Notes: generated from the letters alone by a model not told the origin. A stretch of DNA of 64,000 bases from Natroniella sulfidigena (GCF_023223645.1 NZ_JALKBY010000005.1:62001-126000); one strand, 5' to 3'; counted from the stretch's first letter, positions 49,430 through 58,235 are shown. Numbers and translations are program-made.

Positions 49430-50758
49430 ATGATGGAATTAAATTATGGATTAGATGTTAAGCAAGAACAGCAATTAGTGATGACTCCTAAGTTACAGCA
49501 GGCGATAGAGCTGTTACAACTTTCCTCTTTAGAATTAAAGGATTATATAGATGAAGAAATGTTGGAGAATCCTTTATTGGAACTAGAGGATGATTATGAT
49601 TCCTCTGCAACTGATTATGCTAATTATACTGCTGATCAAGATGAGTTCAATTATGAAAATTTTGTTGCTAAAGAGTTGACGCTAGATGAGTATTTAAGGC
49701 AACAGTTAAAATTGGTTGTTACTAATTCTTCTGAAGAAGAGATTGGGAAGCAGATAATCGGCAATTTAGATCAATCTGGGTTCTTTAATGATACTGCTAG
49801 ATTAGCTACAGAATTAGAAGTAGCTGTCAGCCAGATTGAGGTTGTTTTAGAGAAGATAAAGAGATTCGATCCGATAGGAATAGCTACTTCAGGGATGGAA
49901 GAAGCATTGCTAACACAATTAGAAGAATTAAAAAGTAAGAAAAACAAACAGGAAATTGAACTGGCTAAAGAGGTTGTTGATACTCATTTGGAAGAAGTAA
50001 GTAAAAACCAGGTCAGAAAAATTGCGAAAAGTTTAAAGATTAAGCCGATTCATGCTCAACAAGTAATTGATTTAATCAAGACGTTAGATCCTGTTCCTGC
50101 TAATAAATTCAGGAAAGAAATTACTGATAATAGTTATATAGAACCTGATATTGTTGTAAGGAAGGTCAATGATAGGTATGTGACTATCTTAAATGATTTT
50201 AGTTTTCCTACCTTACGAATTAGTAAGTACTACAAAAAATTATTAGCTAAGAATAAATCTAAAGACGAATTACAAGGGTATATGGAAGAGAAATTAGAAT
50301 CTGCCTTGTGGTTGGTTAAGAGTATAGAACAAAGAAGAAGAACGGTTTATAATATAGTTCAAGAGTTAATAGATGTCCAACATGAATTTTTGGAAAAGGG
50401 ATTGAAGTATTTAAAGCCATTGACTATGAAAGAGGTTGCTGAGCGGATTGAGATGCATGAATCTACAGTCAGTAGAGCTACTAGCAATAAGTATATTCAG
50501 ACTCCTTACGGCTTATTTTCAATGAAGTTTTTATTCAGTGGTAGTATTAAGACTAAGGGTGGTCAAGTATCGGCAGTAAGTGTCAAACAGCAGTTACAAG
50601 AAGTAGTTGATAATGAAGATCCTAATAAACCATTGAGTGATCAAAAGATCAGCCAGAAATTAGCAGAAAGAGGCATAGATATTTCACGAAGAACGGTTGC
50701 AAAATATAGAAAAGAGTTGAAGATTCCTAGTTCGAGAATGAGAAAGAGATATAACTAA
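49430..50758 (+). CDS. rpoN: RNA polymerase sigma-54 factor
   Basis: RpoN directs polymerase to -24/-12 promoters and needs an ATP-hydrolysing activator. The 442-residue protein has the Gln/Leu-rich region I (VKQEQQLVMTPKLQQAIELLQLSSLELKDYI), an acidic region, the core-binding domain and the C-terminal RpoN box (ISRRTVAKYRKELKIPSS, about 420-437). Two adjacent ATGs (49430, 49433) follow AGAGGTGAG. It lies right after ptsI, so activator, target promoter and sigma factor form one block. Confidence 0.96.
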   Translation: MMELNYGLDVKQEQQLVMTPKLQQAIELLQLSSLELKDYIDEEMLENPLLELEDDYDSSATDYANYTADQDEFNYENFVAKELTLDEYLRQQLKLVVTNSSEEEIGKQIIGNLDQSGFFNDTARLATELEVAVSQIEVVLEKIKRFDPIGIATSGMEEALLTQLEELKSKKNKQEIELAKEVVDTHLEEVSKNQVRKIAKSLKIKPIHAQQVIDLIKTLDPVPANKFRKEITDNSYIEPDIVVRKVNDRYVTILNDFSFPTLRISKYYKKLLAKNKSKDELQGYMEEKLESALWLVKSIEQRRRTVYNIVQELIDVQHEFLEKGLKYLKPLTMKEVAERIEMHESTVSRATSNKYIQTPYGLFSMKFLFSGSIKTKGGQVSAVSVKQQLQEVVDNEDPNKPLSDQKISQKLAERGIDISRRTVAKYRKELKIPSSRMRKRYN

Positions 50759-50767
50759 TTATTGAAA

Positions 50768-50797
50768 AGATCAGATTATTTAATCTGGTCTCTTTTA
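50768..50797 (+). terminator. rpoN terminator
   Basis: AGATCAGATTA with TAATCTGGTCT (one G-U pair), then CTTTTATT. Confidence 0.75.
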
Positions 50798-50894
50798 TTA
50801 TGGATTCAAATAATAACCTCTGTAATTTATAATTAAAATATGATAAGATCTAGTTTAGAAGCAGGAATTTTCAGATTTTTGTTGAATTTTAACT

Positions 50895-50907
50895 AAAACA
50901 GAGTTTT
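50895..50907. promoter_or_regulatory. IclR/KdgR-type operator O1, upstream of its own gene
   Basis: AAAAC-AGA-GTTTT, followed by GTAATT, 47 bases before the regulator's ATG. It shares its pattern with sites at 51840, 51902 and 57236, which suggests autoregulation. Confidence 0.6.
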
Positions 50908-50953
50908 GTAATTAGAAATAAGTAGCATAAGTTTTAGAAGGGGATGATTGTTA

Positions 50954-51745
50954 ATGAAGAAGAGACCAAGTAATTTAGTCAAATCTGTAGATCGCTCAAT
51001 CAATATTCTTGAAGAGTTAGCAAAGTACGAAGAGGGATTAGGAGTAACAGAATTAGGAAATAGATTAGATATTCATAAAAGTTCGGTTCATAGATTATTA
51101 TCAACTTTAGTTTATCGAGGGTTAGTAGAGCAAGATTCTAAAACTGGAAATTATAAACTTGGTTTAAAGATCTTTGAATTAGGGAGTAAAATTTTTAATG
51201 ATTTAGAAATTAGAGAATATGCTAAGCTATATTTAGAAGAGTTGGTTGAAGAGACTGGAGAAGCAGTTCACTTAGCAGTACTTGATCAAGGAGAGATTAT
51301 CTATATCGATAAAGTTGAGAGTTCTAATACAATCAGAATGTATTCCCAAGTGGGCAAGAGAGCACCTGTTCATTGCACAGGTTTAGGCAAGGCAATCTTA
51401 GCTTATCTATCTGAAGAAGAAGTAGATCGGATAATAGAAACTAAAGGTTTACCAGAATATACCGAAAATACAATCACTGATCCTGAGCAGTTTAAGGAAC
51501 GGTTGGCTTTAATTAGAAATAGAGGTTATGCTATGGATGAGATTGAACATGAATTAGGGATTCGTTGTGTAGCGGCACCAATCTTTAATTATAATGATGA
51601 AGCAGTAGCTGCCGTTAGTGTTTCCGGGCCAACAATGAGGGTCAGCAAAGATAGAATTGATGAATTATCTAAGTTAGTTAAAGAGATAGGACTTAAGATT
51701 TCTCAGCGGTTAGGGTATAATCCTAGACAATTAAATAATTATTAA
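50954..51745 (+). CDS. IclR-family (KdgR-like) regulator of the sugar-acid cluster
   Basis: From ATG 50954 (AAGGGGAT upstream) the protein has 263 residues. The winged helix is SNLVKSVDRSINILEELAKYEEGLGVTELGNRLDIHKSSVHRLLSTLVYRGL; the effector domain contains VHLAVLDQGEIIYIDKVESSNTIRMYSQVGKRAPVHCTGLGKAILAYL and ELGIRCVAAPIF. IclR proteins such as KdgR sense 2-keto-3-deoxygluconate. Downstream lie a TRAP transporter, kdgK and eda, and matching dyads precede this gene, the transporter and kdgK. A decayed copy of its 5' end is found at 59533-59640. Confidence 0.92.
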   Translation: MKKRPSNLVKSVDRSINILEELAKYEEGLGVTELGNRLDIHKSSVHRLLSTLVYRGLVEQDSKTGNYKLGLKIFELGSKIFNDLEIREYAKLYLEELVEETGEAVHLAVLDQGEIIYIDKVESSNTIRMYSQVGKRAPVHCTGLGKAILAYLSEEEVDRIIETKGLPEYTENTITDPEQFKERLALIRNRGYAMDEIEHELGIRCVAAPIFNYNDEAVAAVSVSGPTMRVSKDRIDELSKLVKEIGLKISQRLGYNPRQLNNY

Positions 51746-51839
51746 TTTTAAAAAAATTTAATATTTTTGCAGGAATTTTAGATTTAATCTTTAATAAGTA
51801 TAGTATAAGATGACATAAGTCAATATAAGCCGATATAAC

Positions 51840-51852
51840 AAAACTTTGTTTT
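51840..51852. promoter_or_regulatory. IclR/KdgR-type operator O2, upstream of the TRAP operon
   Basis: AAAAC-TTT-GTTTT within TAACAAAACTTTGTTTTGGT, about 220 bases before the dctP-type gene. Confidence 0.6.
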
Positions 51853-51901
51853 GGTATAAGAAACATAATTATTGATTGCTTTTTTTATTTTCCTAGATAC
51901 A

Positions 51902-51914
51902 AAAACGATGTTTT
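51902..51914. promoter_or_regulatory. IclR/KdgR-type operator O3, upstream of the TRAP operon
   Basis: AAAAC-GAT-GTTTT within TACAAAAACGATGTTTTGTA, the longest of the dyads. The 328-base gap 51746-52073 otherwise holds AT-rich sequence and a 17-codon frame (51990-52043, MMEVIKVQLNG...) that might be a leader peptide but has only a weak ribosome site. Confidence 0.65.
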
Positions 51915-52073
51915 GTAATCAAAAACAAGTTTAATAAGTTTATAAGTACGGGATTTTTTATGGGAGGTAGAGTTATGGAGTGATTTAAAATGATGGAGGT
52001 GATAAAAGTTCAACTGAATGGTTTTAAAGCATTTAAAAATTAAATTTTAAAGAATTAAGGGGGATATAATAAA

Positions 52074-53084
52074 ATGTTTAATAAAAAATCTATGGTGATA
52101 GCATTAGTTTTATCGTTAAGTATGATGTTTTTAGTTGTTGGGTGTTCTTCTACAGAGGAGGAAGAGGTCACTTTAAGAATTGCTAATTATTATGCTACAG
52201 ATCATCCAGTAAATCAGAACTTAGAAGAAACATTTAAAACAATGGTAGAAGAAGAAACAGAAGGTAGAGTAGAGGTAGAAATTTATCCTAATAATCAATT
52301 AGGATCTGAGCAAGAGTTTATTGAAGGAGTACAAATGGGAAGTGTTGAAATGGCGATGACAGGAAACATGTGGGAGAATACTATTCCAGAATTCAGAATT
52401 ATGCAAATGCCTTACATGTTTGTTGATTATGACCATGCAGATGAAGTATTAAATGGTCCAATTGGAGCAGAGGTTTATGAATACCTAGAAGATTTAGATG
52501 TTAAAGTATTAAACTCTTTTCCAAATGGTTTTAGAGTTATCTCAAATAACGAAAGAGCAATCGAATCGGTTGAGGATGCTGAAGGAATTGACTTACGAGT
52601 CTTTGAAGGTGAAACAATTATAGATATGATGGATAGATTAGGATTTGATACTACTGTCATGGCAATGGATGAGGTCTTTACTTCATTACAACAGGGTGTA
52701 ATCGATGGACAAGATAACCCACTTGCTACTAGTTATGATGCAGGATGGTATGAAGTTCAAGATCATGTAGCTATAACTAATCATATGTATAGTCCAGGAT
52801 ATATTGTGATTAACAAAGGTATCTGGAATGGACTTGCAGAGGAAGATCAGGAAGTTGTTCAGAGAGCTGCTGAACTTGCAGGAGAACAAATTAGAGATGA
52901 TGTAATGGCTAATGATGAAGAAATCATTGAAGAAATTACTGAAGATGGAGTAGAAGTAACTTATCCAGAGCTTGAACCATTTATGGAGAAAGTTCAACCA
53001 ATTATTGGTGAATTCATTGAAGAATATCCACATACTGAAGATATAATTAATGAGATTCAAGAAAAAGCTGAAGACTATCTCTAA
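52074..53084 (+). CDS. TRAP transporter solute-binding lipoprotein (DctP family)
   Basis: The extracytoplasmic receptor that delivers an organic acid to the DctQM membrane proteins. The 336-residue protein has a lipoprotein signal peptide with lipobox LVVGC (Cys24). DctP-fold regions include YATDHPVNQNLEETFK, PNNQLGSEQEFIEGVQMGSVEMAMTG, VLNSFPNGFRVISNNERAIESVEDAEGIDLRV and TSLQQGVIDGQDNP, the last containing the Arg-rich ligand region before it. Context with kdgK and eda suggests a sugar acid such as KDG, gluconate or a uronate. Confidence 0.93.
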   Translation: MFNKKSMVIALVLSLSMMFLVVGCSSTEEEEVTLRIANYYATDHPVNQNLEETFKTMVEEETEGRVEVEIYPNNQLGSEQEFIEGVQMGSVEMAMTGNMWENTIPEFRIMQMPYMFVDYDHADEVLNGPIGAEVYEYLEDLDVKVLNSFPNGFRVISNNERAIESVEDAEGIDLRVFEGETIIDMMDRLGFDTTVMAMDEVFTSLQQGVIDGQDNPLATSYDAGWYEVQDHVAITNHMYSPGYIVINKGIWNGLAEEDQEVVQRAAELAGEQIRDDVMANDEEIIEEITEDGVEVTYPELEPFMEKVQPIIGEFIEEYPHTEDIINEIQEKAEDYL

Positions 53085-53094
53085 TTAGTATTGA

Positions 53095-53120
53095 ATATGG
53101 GGGCAGGATTGCTCCCATAT
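53095..53120 (+). terminator. Intercistronic hairpin between dctP-type and dctQ-type genes
   Basis: An 11-bp stem ATATGGGGGCA with TGCTCCCATAT around GGAT, with only a short AT-rich tail. It probably stabilises the receptor mRNA or attenuates transcription so that the receptor is made in excess over the permease. Confidence 0.65.
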
Positions 53121-53150
53121 ATTTAATAACTAAAATGAAAGGGATGAATT

Positions 53151-53651
53151 ATGAATAAACTTTTAAGTTATGTATATAAAGGGATAGAAATTTTGATGAT
53201 GGGACTGTTAGTATTTTTGGTAGGTATAATCTTTACTAATATAGTTTCTCGTAGATTTTTTGGTGGATCTCTTGTTTGGATTGATGAAGTCAGTAGATTA
53301 GTATTTGTTTGGATTTCTTTTATAGCAATAGCTATTGGTTTTAGGAAAAGTTCACATCCATCTTTTTCAGTTTTGTTAGAGAAATTAGATGAAGAAAAAG
53401 CCAAGAAACTATTGATAGTGATTAATATTTTAGTTTCAATCTTTTTATTTTATTTACTACAAGGTGGTATTGATTATGTTTTAAGGTCGCAAGTACAAAG
53501 AACATCTATTTTAGGTATTTCTGTTGCTTGGAAGTATGCTGCAGTCCCTGTAGCTACAGCTATAATGTTTGTTGAATGTATAATTAAAACTATAAGTTTA
53601 TTTAAGAAAGATGAATTAAAAATAGAACATGAAACTAATGAGGTGATTTAA
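53151..53651 (+). CDS. TRAP transporter small membrane subunit (DctQ family)
   Basis: A 166-residue protein with four hydrophobic segments and the DctQ motif SLVWIDEVSRLVFVWISFIAIAIGFRKSSHPSF (about 40-73). It pairs with the DctM subunit as the scaffold of the sodium-coupled TRAP transporter. Its stop codon is immediately followed by the TTG start of the DctM gene. Confidence 0.93.
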   Translation: MNKLLSYVYKGIEILMMGLLVFLVGIIFTNIVSRRFFGGSLVWIDEVSRLVFVWISFIAIAIGFRKSSHPSFSVLLEKLDEEKAKKLLIVINILVSIFLFYLLQGGIDYVLRSQVQRTSILGISVAWKYAAVPVATAIMFVECIIKTISLFKKDELKIEHETNEVI

Positions 53652-54926
53652 TTGGCTGAACTTATTATCTTTTTATCTTCTTTAATAAGCTTTACAGTTA
53701 TCGGAGTTCCTGTTGGTTTTGCAATTGGCTTAACTAGCCTTATATTGATGTTCTTTATGGGGATGAGTAATCCAATGATATTAGCAAGGAGAATGGTAAC
53801 AGGAATTGATTCGTATACCTTATTAGCTATACCATTTTTCATGTTGGCTGGAGAAATTATGAATAAAGCTGGTATAGTTCGTGATATACTAAGGTTTGCT
53901 AATGCTATAGTTGGTCGTTTAAAAGGTGGATTAGCTTATGTAAATATAGTAGGGAGTATGTTATTTGCAGGGATTAGTGGTTCAGCTGTGGCAGATACTT
54001 CTGCATTGGGTTCTTTGATAATTCCTATGATGGAGGAAGATGGATATGACAAGTCTTTTTCTTCAGCAATTACTTCTTCTTCCGCAATTATTGGCCCTAT
54101 AATTCCACCAAGTATTCCGATGATTATTTTTGGTTCTATTGCACAAGTATCTATTGCTAGATTGTTTTTAGGGGGGGCTATACCAGGTATATTAGTCGGT
54201 CTTTCTTTAATGGGGGTAGCATACTTTACTGCTACAAAAAGAGATTACCCAGTCAGTGATAAGATCAGTTTGAAAGAATTTTTAGAAGTTTGCAAGAAGA
54301 CTATCTGGGCTTTAATCTTACCAATGATTATCTTATTTGGAATAGTAGGAGGAATATTTACTGCAACTGAGGCTGGAGCAGTAGCTGTTGTCTATGGTGT
54401 TGTAATATCTTTTGTTGTTTATGATTTAACACTAGAAGATGTACCGGAGATATTGAGAGGGGCATCTTTAAATACAGGAATAGTAATGCTGATTTGTGCT
54501 ACTGCAATGGCTTTAACGTGGTATCTTGCTACAGCTCAAGTTCCTCAAAATTTAACTCAGTTTTTGACAAGCCTTACTGAAAGTAGATTGGTCTTCTTAT
54601 TTATATTGAATGTATTATTATTCTTAGTTGGGATGGTTATTGATTTAACTCCTGCTTTATTTTTATTAGTACCAATCCTATTACCTGTTAGTGCAACTTA
54701 TGGGGTTGATCCTATTCATTTTGGAATAATTATGGTTGCTAATCTATGTGTTGGCCTTACAACACCCCCAGTAGGCACTGTATTATATGTTACTACCTCA
54801 ATTTCTAAAATTAATTTAGAAGAGTTGGTTAAAGAGTTATTACCAATGTATATTGTATTATTTATTGTATTGTTGTTGATAACTTATGTTCCAGAAATAG
54901 TACTATGGCTGCCATCATTAATTTAG
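53652..54926 (+). CDS. TRAP transporter large permease subunit (DctM family)
   Basis: A 424-residue permease with about eleven to twelve hydrophobic segments. DctM signatures are GVPVGFAIGLTSL near 17, AIPFFMLAGEIMNKAGI near 58, MLFAGISGSAVADTSALGSLIIPMM near 103, PPSIPMIIFGS and NLCVGLTTPPVGTVLYV near 373. It starts with TTG directly after the dctQ-type stop, with GAGGTGATT as ribosome site inside the preceding gene. The substrate is inferred from context only. Confidence 0.94.
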   Translation: MAELIIFLSSLISFTVIGVPVGFAIGLTSLILMFFMGMSNPMILARRMVTGIDSYTLLAIPFFMLAGEIMNKAGIVRDILRFANAIVGRLKGGLAYVNIVGSMLFAGISGSAVADTSALGSLIIPMMEEDGYDKSFSSAITSSSAIIGPIIPPSIPMIIFGSIAQVSIARLFLGGAIPGILVGLSLMGVAYFTATKRDYPVSDKISLKEFLEVCKKTIWALILPMIILFGIVGGIFTATEAGAVAVVYGVVISFVVYDLTLEDVPEILRGASLNTGIVMLICATAMALTWYLATAQVPQNLTQFLTSLTESRLVFLFILNVLLFLVGMVIDLTPALFLLVPILLPVSATYGVDPIHFGIIMVANLCVGLTTPPVGTVLYVTTSISKINLEELVKELLPMYIVLFIVLLLITYVPEIVLWLPSLI

Positions 54927-54938
54927 GAAGTGATATGA

Positions 54939-56201
54939 ATGGAATTAGAATTTTATTACTCAGATATTGAAGGTGTTGAAATACCTACTGACAATTTTTT
55001 TGGTGTATTTAAACCTAAGAAAAATGAAGATGATTTTGCTCTTGATGAATTGGTTTCAAAAGCTCTAGAAGAACCTATTGGTACTAATAGACTGAATCAA
55101 GAATTAAAACCAGGGGATGAAGTAGTAATTTTATCTGATGATAATACCCGCGCTACGCCAGTTGATCAAATTTTACAGGTTTTATTACCTAAGCTTCACC
55201 AGCTAGGGATTAAGAAAGAAGATATTACTATTTTGATGGCTTTAGGGACTCATCGACCGATGGAACATGATGAATTAGTTGCTAAATTAGGTGTAGAAAT
55301 AGTTGAAGATTATAATGTAATCAATCATTTATGGGATGAAGAGGATCAAAATATCTATTATGGAAAGACTTCTAAGGGGATAGAAGTTTGGGGCAATAGA
55401 TTATTAAAAGAGTCTGATTATGTAATTGGAATTGGCCATATAGTTCCACATCGGGTAGCTGGTTTTTCTGGTGGTGGAAAGATTGCTCAACCAGGAGTAT
55501 GTACTGGTCAAACTACTGGAGAAACCCATTGGCTTAGTGCTTTAGTACCAGGGACTGATATTATGGGCCAAAGGGATAATTCAGTCAGAAAACAGATAGA
55601 TGAATCAGCTAGACTAATGGGTTTAGATTTTATTATTAATGTGGTTCAAGATTTAAAAGAAGAAGTAGTAGGAGTATTTGCTGGCGATTTAGTCGAAGCT
55701 CATCGGGCAGGTTGTGAATTAGCTAAAGATGTTTATGGGGTTGAGATACCTAAAGCTGATATTGTAATTACTGATTCTTATCCAGCTGATATTGAGTTAT
55801 GGCAGGCTGCTAAAGGGGTTTATTCTTCCGATTTAGTAGTTAAAGAAGATGGTTATATTATTTTAGTAACACCTTGTCCTGAAGGAGTAGCAAAGACTCA
55901 TCCAGAGATTGAAAAGTTTGGTTATTTATCTTTAGAAGATACAGAAGAGCTTATAGAAAATAAAGAGTTAGAAGAAATGAGTGTAGCTGCTCATCTAGTT
56001 CATGTAGGTAGAGCTATTAAAGAAAAGGCAAATGGAATTCTGGTTTGTCCAAATATTTCTAAAGAAGTTAAAGAAGGATTAGGTTTTATTCCAGCTGATT
56101 CTGTACAAGAAGCACTAGAATTTGCTTTAGATAAGAAAGGTAAAGATGCTTCAATTATTGCTATGTTACATGCTGGAGAAATTTTGCCGATTAACAAATG
56201 A
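54939..56201 (+). CDS. LarA-family nickel-pincer racemase/epimerase
   Basis: A 420-residue homologue of lactate racemase LarA. The residues that act on substrate and bind the nickel pincer nucleotide can be read: His in LMALGTHRPM near 107, and IGHIVPHRVAGFSGGGKIAQPGVCTGQTTGETHW (about 167-200) with His, the Lys that anchors the cofactor, and the Ni-binding His. LarA homologues racemise or epimerise various 2-hydroxy acids. The position after a TRAP transporter and before a hydroxyacid dehydrogenase and kdgK points to a sugar-acid 2-epimerase. Cofactor genes larB, larC and larE are not in the window. Confidence 0.9.
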   Translation: MELEFYYSDIEGVEIPTDNFFGVFKPKKNEDDFALDELVSKALEEPIGTNRLNQELKPGDEVVILSDDNTRATPVDQILQVLLPKLHQLGIKKEDITILMALGTHRPMEHDELVAKLGVEIVEDYNVINHLWDEEDQNIYYGKTSKGIEVWGNRLLKESDYVIGIGHIVPHRVAGFSGGGKIAQPGVCTGQTTGETHWLSALVPGTDIMGQRDNSVRKQIDESARLMGLDFIINVVQDLKEEVVGVFAGDLVEAHRAGCELAKDVYGVEIPKADIVITDSYPADIELWQAAKGVYSSDLVVKEDGYIILVTPCPEGVAKTHPEIEKFGYLSLEDTEELIENKELEEMSVAAHLVHVGRAIKEKANGILVCPNISKEVKEGLGFIPADSVQEALEFALDKKGKDASIIAMLHAGEILPINK

Positions 56202-56238
56202 GCTTTGAGATAGATAAAATTTTTAAGGAGGAATAAAT

Positions 56239-57213
56239 ATGTCTAAATTTAAAGTATTAGTAACTGATTATGAATATGAAACTTTACAGTATGAAGAGGA
56301 AGTGTTAAATGAGATTGATGCGGAATTTTTAAAAGCACAATGTAAGACAGAAGAAGATGTGATTGAAGCAGCTCAAGGTGTAGATGGTTTATTAGTTCAA
56401 TATGCTCCAATTAGTAAAAAGGTCTTTGCAGCATTACCAGACTTAAAGGTAGTAGCTCGTTATGGAGTAGGGGTTGATGTAGTTGATTTAGAAGCAGCTA
56501 CTGAGCATGGAGTTGCTGTAGTTAATGTTCCTGATTATTGTGAAGATGAAGTTTCAGATCAAGCATTTGCTTTATTAATGGCTTGTGCTAGAAAGACTGT
56601 CTTACTCAATAATGATGTCAAATCAGGGAATTGGGACTTCAATGTTGGTAAACCAATCCATCGTTTACGAGGGAGTACTTTAGGAATTGTTGGCTTTGGG
56701 AAGATACCACGTAAATTAGCAGAGAAAGCTAAGGTGTTTGGATTTGAAATGTTAGTTTATGATCCTTTCGTTGAGCAAGAGGTAGAGGAAGAGTACGGTG
56801 TTCAATTAGTAGAGTTAGATGAGCTAATGAAGAGATCAGATTATGTCTCTGTTCATGTACCACTAAATGAGCATACTAAGCATCTGATTGGAGCTGAGGA
56901 ATTTGAATTGATGAAGGAGTCAGCTTTTATAATCAATACTGCACGTGGTGCTGTGCTAGATGAAGCAGCTTTAGTTACAGCATTAGACAATGGTCAATTG
57001 GCAGGAGCTGGATTAGATGTAACAGAGGAAGAGCCGATTGCTAAAGATAGCCCATTATTAGAGATGGATAATGTAATCATCAACCCACATGTTGGTTGGT
57101 ACTCTGAAGAAGCTCAGGTTGAATTACAGACTAAAGCCGCTCAAGGAGTAGCAGATGTACTGACTGGAAAAGGAGCTAAGTATCTAGTTAATCAAGAAGT
57201 AGTGATCGATTAA
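56239..57213 (+). CDS. D-isomer-specific 2-hydroxyacid dehydrogenase (CtBP-like)
   Basis: A 324-residue NAD-dependent dehydrogenase that interconverts 2-hydroxy and 2-keto acids. Motifs are VARYGVGVDVVDLEAA near 74, the nucleotide loop LGIVGFGKIPRKLAEKAKVFG near 148 (Pro replaces the third Gly), FIINTARGAVLDEAAL with the catalytic Arg, the Glu in EEEP, and NPHVGWYSEEA with the catalytic His near 281. It belongs to the branch with CtBP and SerA-like enzymes. Its partner is probably the product or substrate of the LarA-type enzyme just upstream. Confidence 0.92.
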   Translation: MSKFKVLVTDYEYETLQYEEEVLNEIDAEFLKAQCKTEEDVIEAAQGVDGLLVQYAPISKKVFAALPDLKVVARYGVGVDVVDLEAATEHGVAVVNVPDYCEDEVSDQAFALLMACARKTVLLNNDVKSGNWDFNVGKPIHRLRGSTLGIVGFGKIPRKLAEKAKVFGFEMLVYDPFVEQEVEEEYGVQLVELDELMKRSDYVSVHVPLNEHTKHLIGAEEFELMKESAFIINTARGAVLDEAALVTALDNGQLAGAGLDVTEEEPIAKDSPLLEMDNVIINPHVGWYSEEAQVELQTKAAQGVADVLTGKGAKYLVNQEVVID

Positions 57214-57235
57214 ATTATTTTTTTGCTAATTAACT

Positions 57236-57248
57236 GAAACAGCGTTTC
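57236..57248. promoter_or_regulatory. IclR/KdgR-type operator O4, upstream of kdgK
   Basis: GAAAC-AGC-GTTTC within ACTGAAACAGCGTTTCATAT, 36 bases before kdgK. It closely resembles the TGAAACnnnGTTTCA core of known KdgR sites in enterobacteria and the dyads at O1-O3. Confidence 0.65.
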
Positions 57249-57284
57249 ATATATAAAAACAAACTATAAAATGAGGTGATGGCT

Positions 57285-58235
57285 ATGTTAGAAGTAGTAA
57301 CACTAGGTGAAACGATGGTAATGATGAACCCTGAAGAGACGGGTGATTTAAAGTATATTTATAATTATAAAAAGCAGCTAGGCGGGGCAGAGAGTAATTT
57401 TGCGATTGGACTAAATAGATTAGACCATCAAGTAGGTTGGATCAGTAAATTGGGTGCTGATCCCCATGGAGAATATGTTAAATCATTCATACAAGGAGAA
57501 GGGGTAGATGTCTCCCAAGTTAAGTTGAGCGATGATGCTCCAACAGGGTTGTTTTTTAAAGAAAGAAGAGAGCTAGGAGAGAGTAAGGTCTATTATTATC
57601 GTCATGATTCAGCAGCAAGCAGAATGAATCCTGCTGATTTAGATGAGGACTATATTGCTCAAGCTAAGTATCTGCATTTGACTGGCATTACGCCTGCCTT
57701 AAGTGAGTCATGTTATCAGACTATTTTAGAGGCAATTGAGATTGCCCAAGAAAATGATGTCAAGATTTCTTTAGACCCTAACTTACGTTTGAAATTATGG
57801 AGTAAAGAACGGATGAGAGAAGTAATGTTAGAGCTATTTAAAGAAGCTGATATTGTCTTACCAGGTATTGAAGAAGGTGAGATCTTATTAGGAACGGATG
57901 ATCCTACTGAGATCGCTCAGCAGATCTTAGATTTAGGAGCAGAGCTTGTAGTAGTTAAACTAGGAGCTGAAGGTGCTTTGGTAGCAACTGAAGATATTAT
58001 CGAAAAAGTGCCAGGTTATCCAGTAGAAAGGGTCGTTGATCCAATTGGAGCTGGAGATGGTTTTGCGGCTGGATTTATTGCTGGACAGTTGAAAGAATAT
58101 GATTTGGTTGAATCAACTAAATTAGCCAATGCTGTAGGTGCCTTTGCTACGACAGTGATTGGAGATGTAGAAGGTTTACCGACGATGGAGCAAGTCAAGA
58201 TCTTTACTGGGCAAAAGAACGGAATAGATAGATAA
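57285..58235 (+). CDS. kdgK: 2-keto-3-deoxygluconate kinase (PfkB family)
   Basis: KdgK phosphorylates KDG to KDPG. From ATG 57285 (GAGGTGATGGCT upstream, which excludes the earlier GTG and ATG) it has 316 residues. The PfkB fold is seen in VVTLGETMVMMNPEETG, LGGAESNFAIGLNRLDHQVGWISKLGADPHGEYV, DPNLRLKLWS and the catalytic signature DPIGAGDGFAAGFIAG near 246 with the base Asp. eda follows 16 bases later, and an IclR-type operator precedes it. Confidence 0.94.
   Translation: MLEVVTLGETMVMMNPEETGDLKYIYNYKKQLGGAESNFAIGLNRLDHQVGWISKLGADPHGEYVKSFIQGEGVDVSQVKLSDDAPTGLFFKERRELGESKVYYYRHDSAASRMNPADLDEDYIAQAKYLHLTGITPALSESCYQTILEAIEIAQENDVKISLDPNLRLKLWSKERMREVMLELFKEADIVLPGIEEGEILLGTDDPTEIAQQILDLGAELVVVKLGAEGALVATEDIIEKVPGYPVERVVDPIGAGDGFAAGFIAGQLKEYDLVESTKLANAVGAFATTVIGDVEGLPTMEQVKIFTGQKNGIDR

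Noticed and set aside
52686-53060. Antisense frame within the TRAP receptor gene
   Set aside because: Composition (Phe, Ile, Asn, Ser rich) is what the reverse strand of an acidic AT-rich gene gives; no ribosome site.
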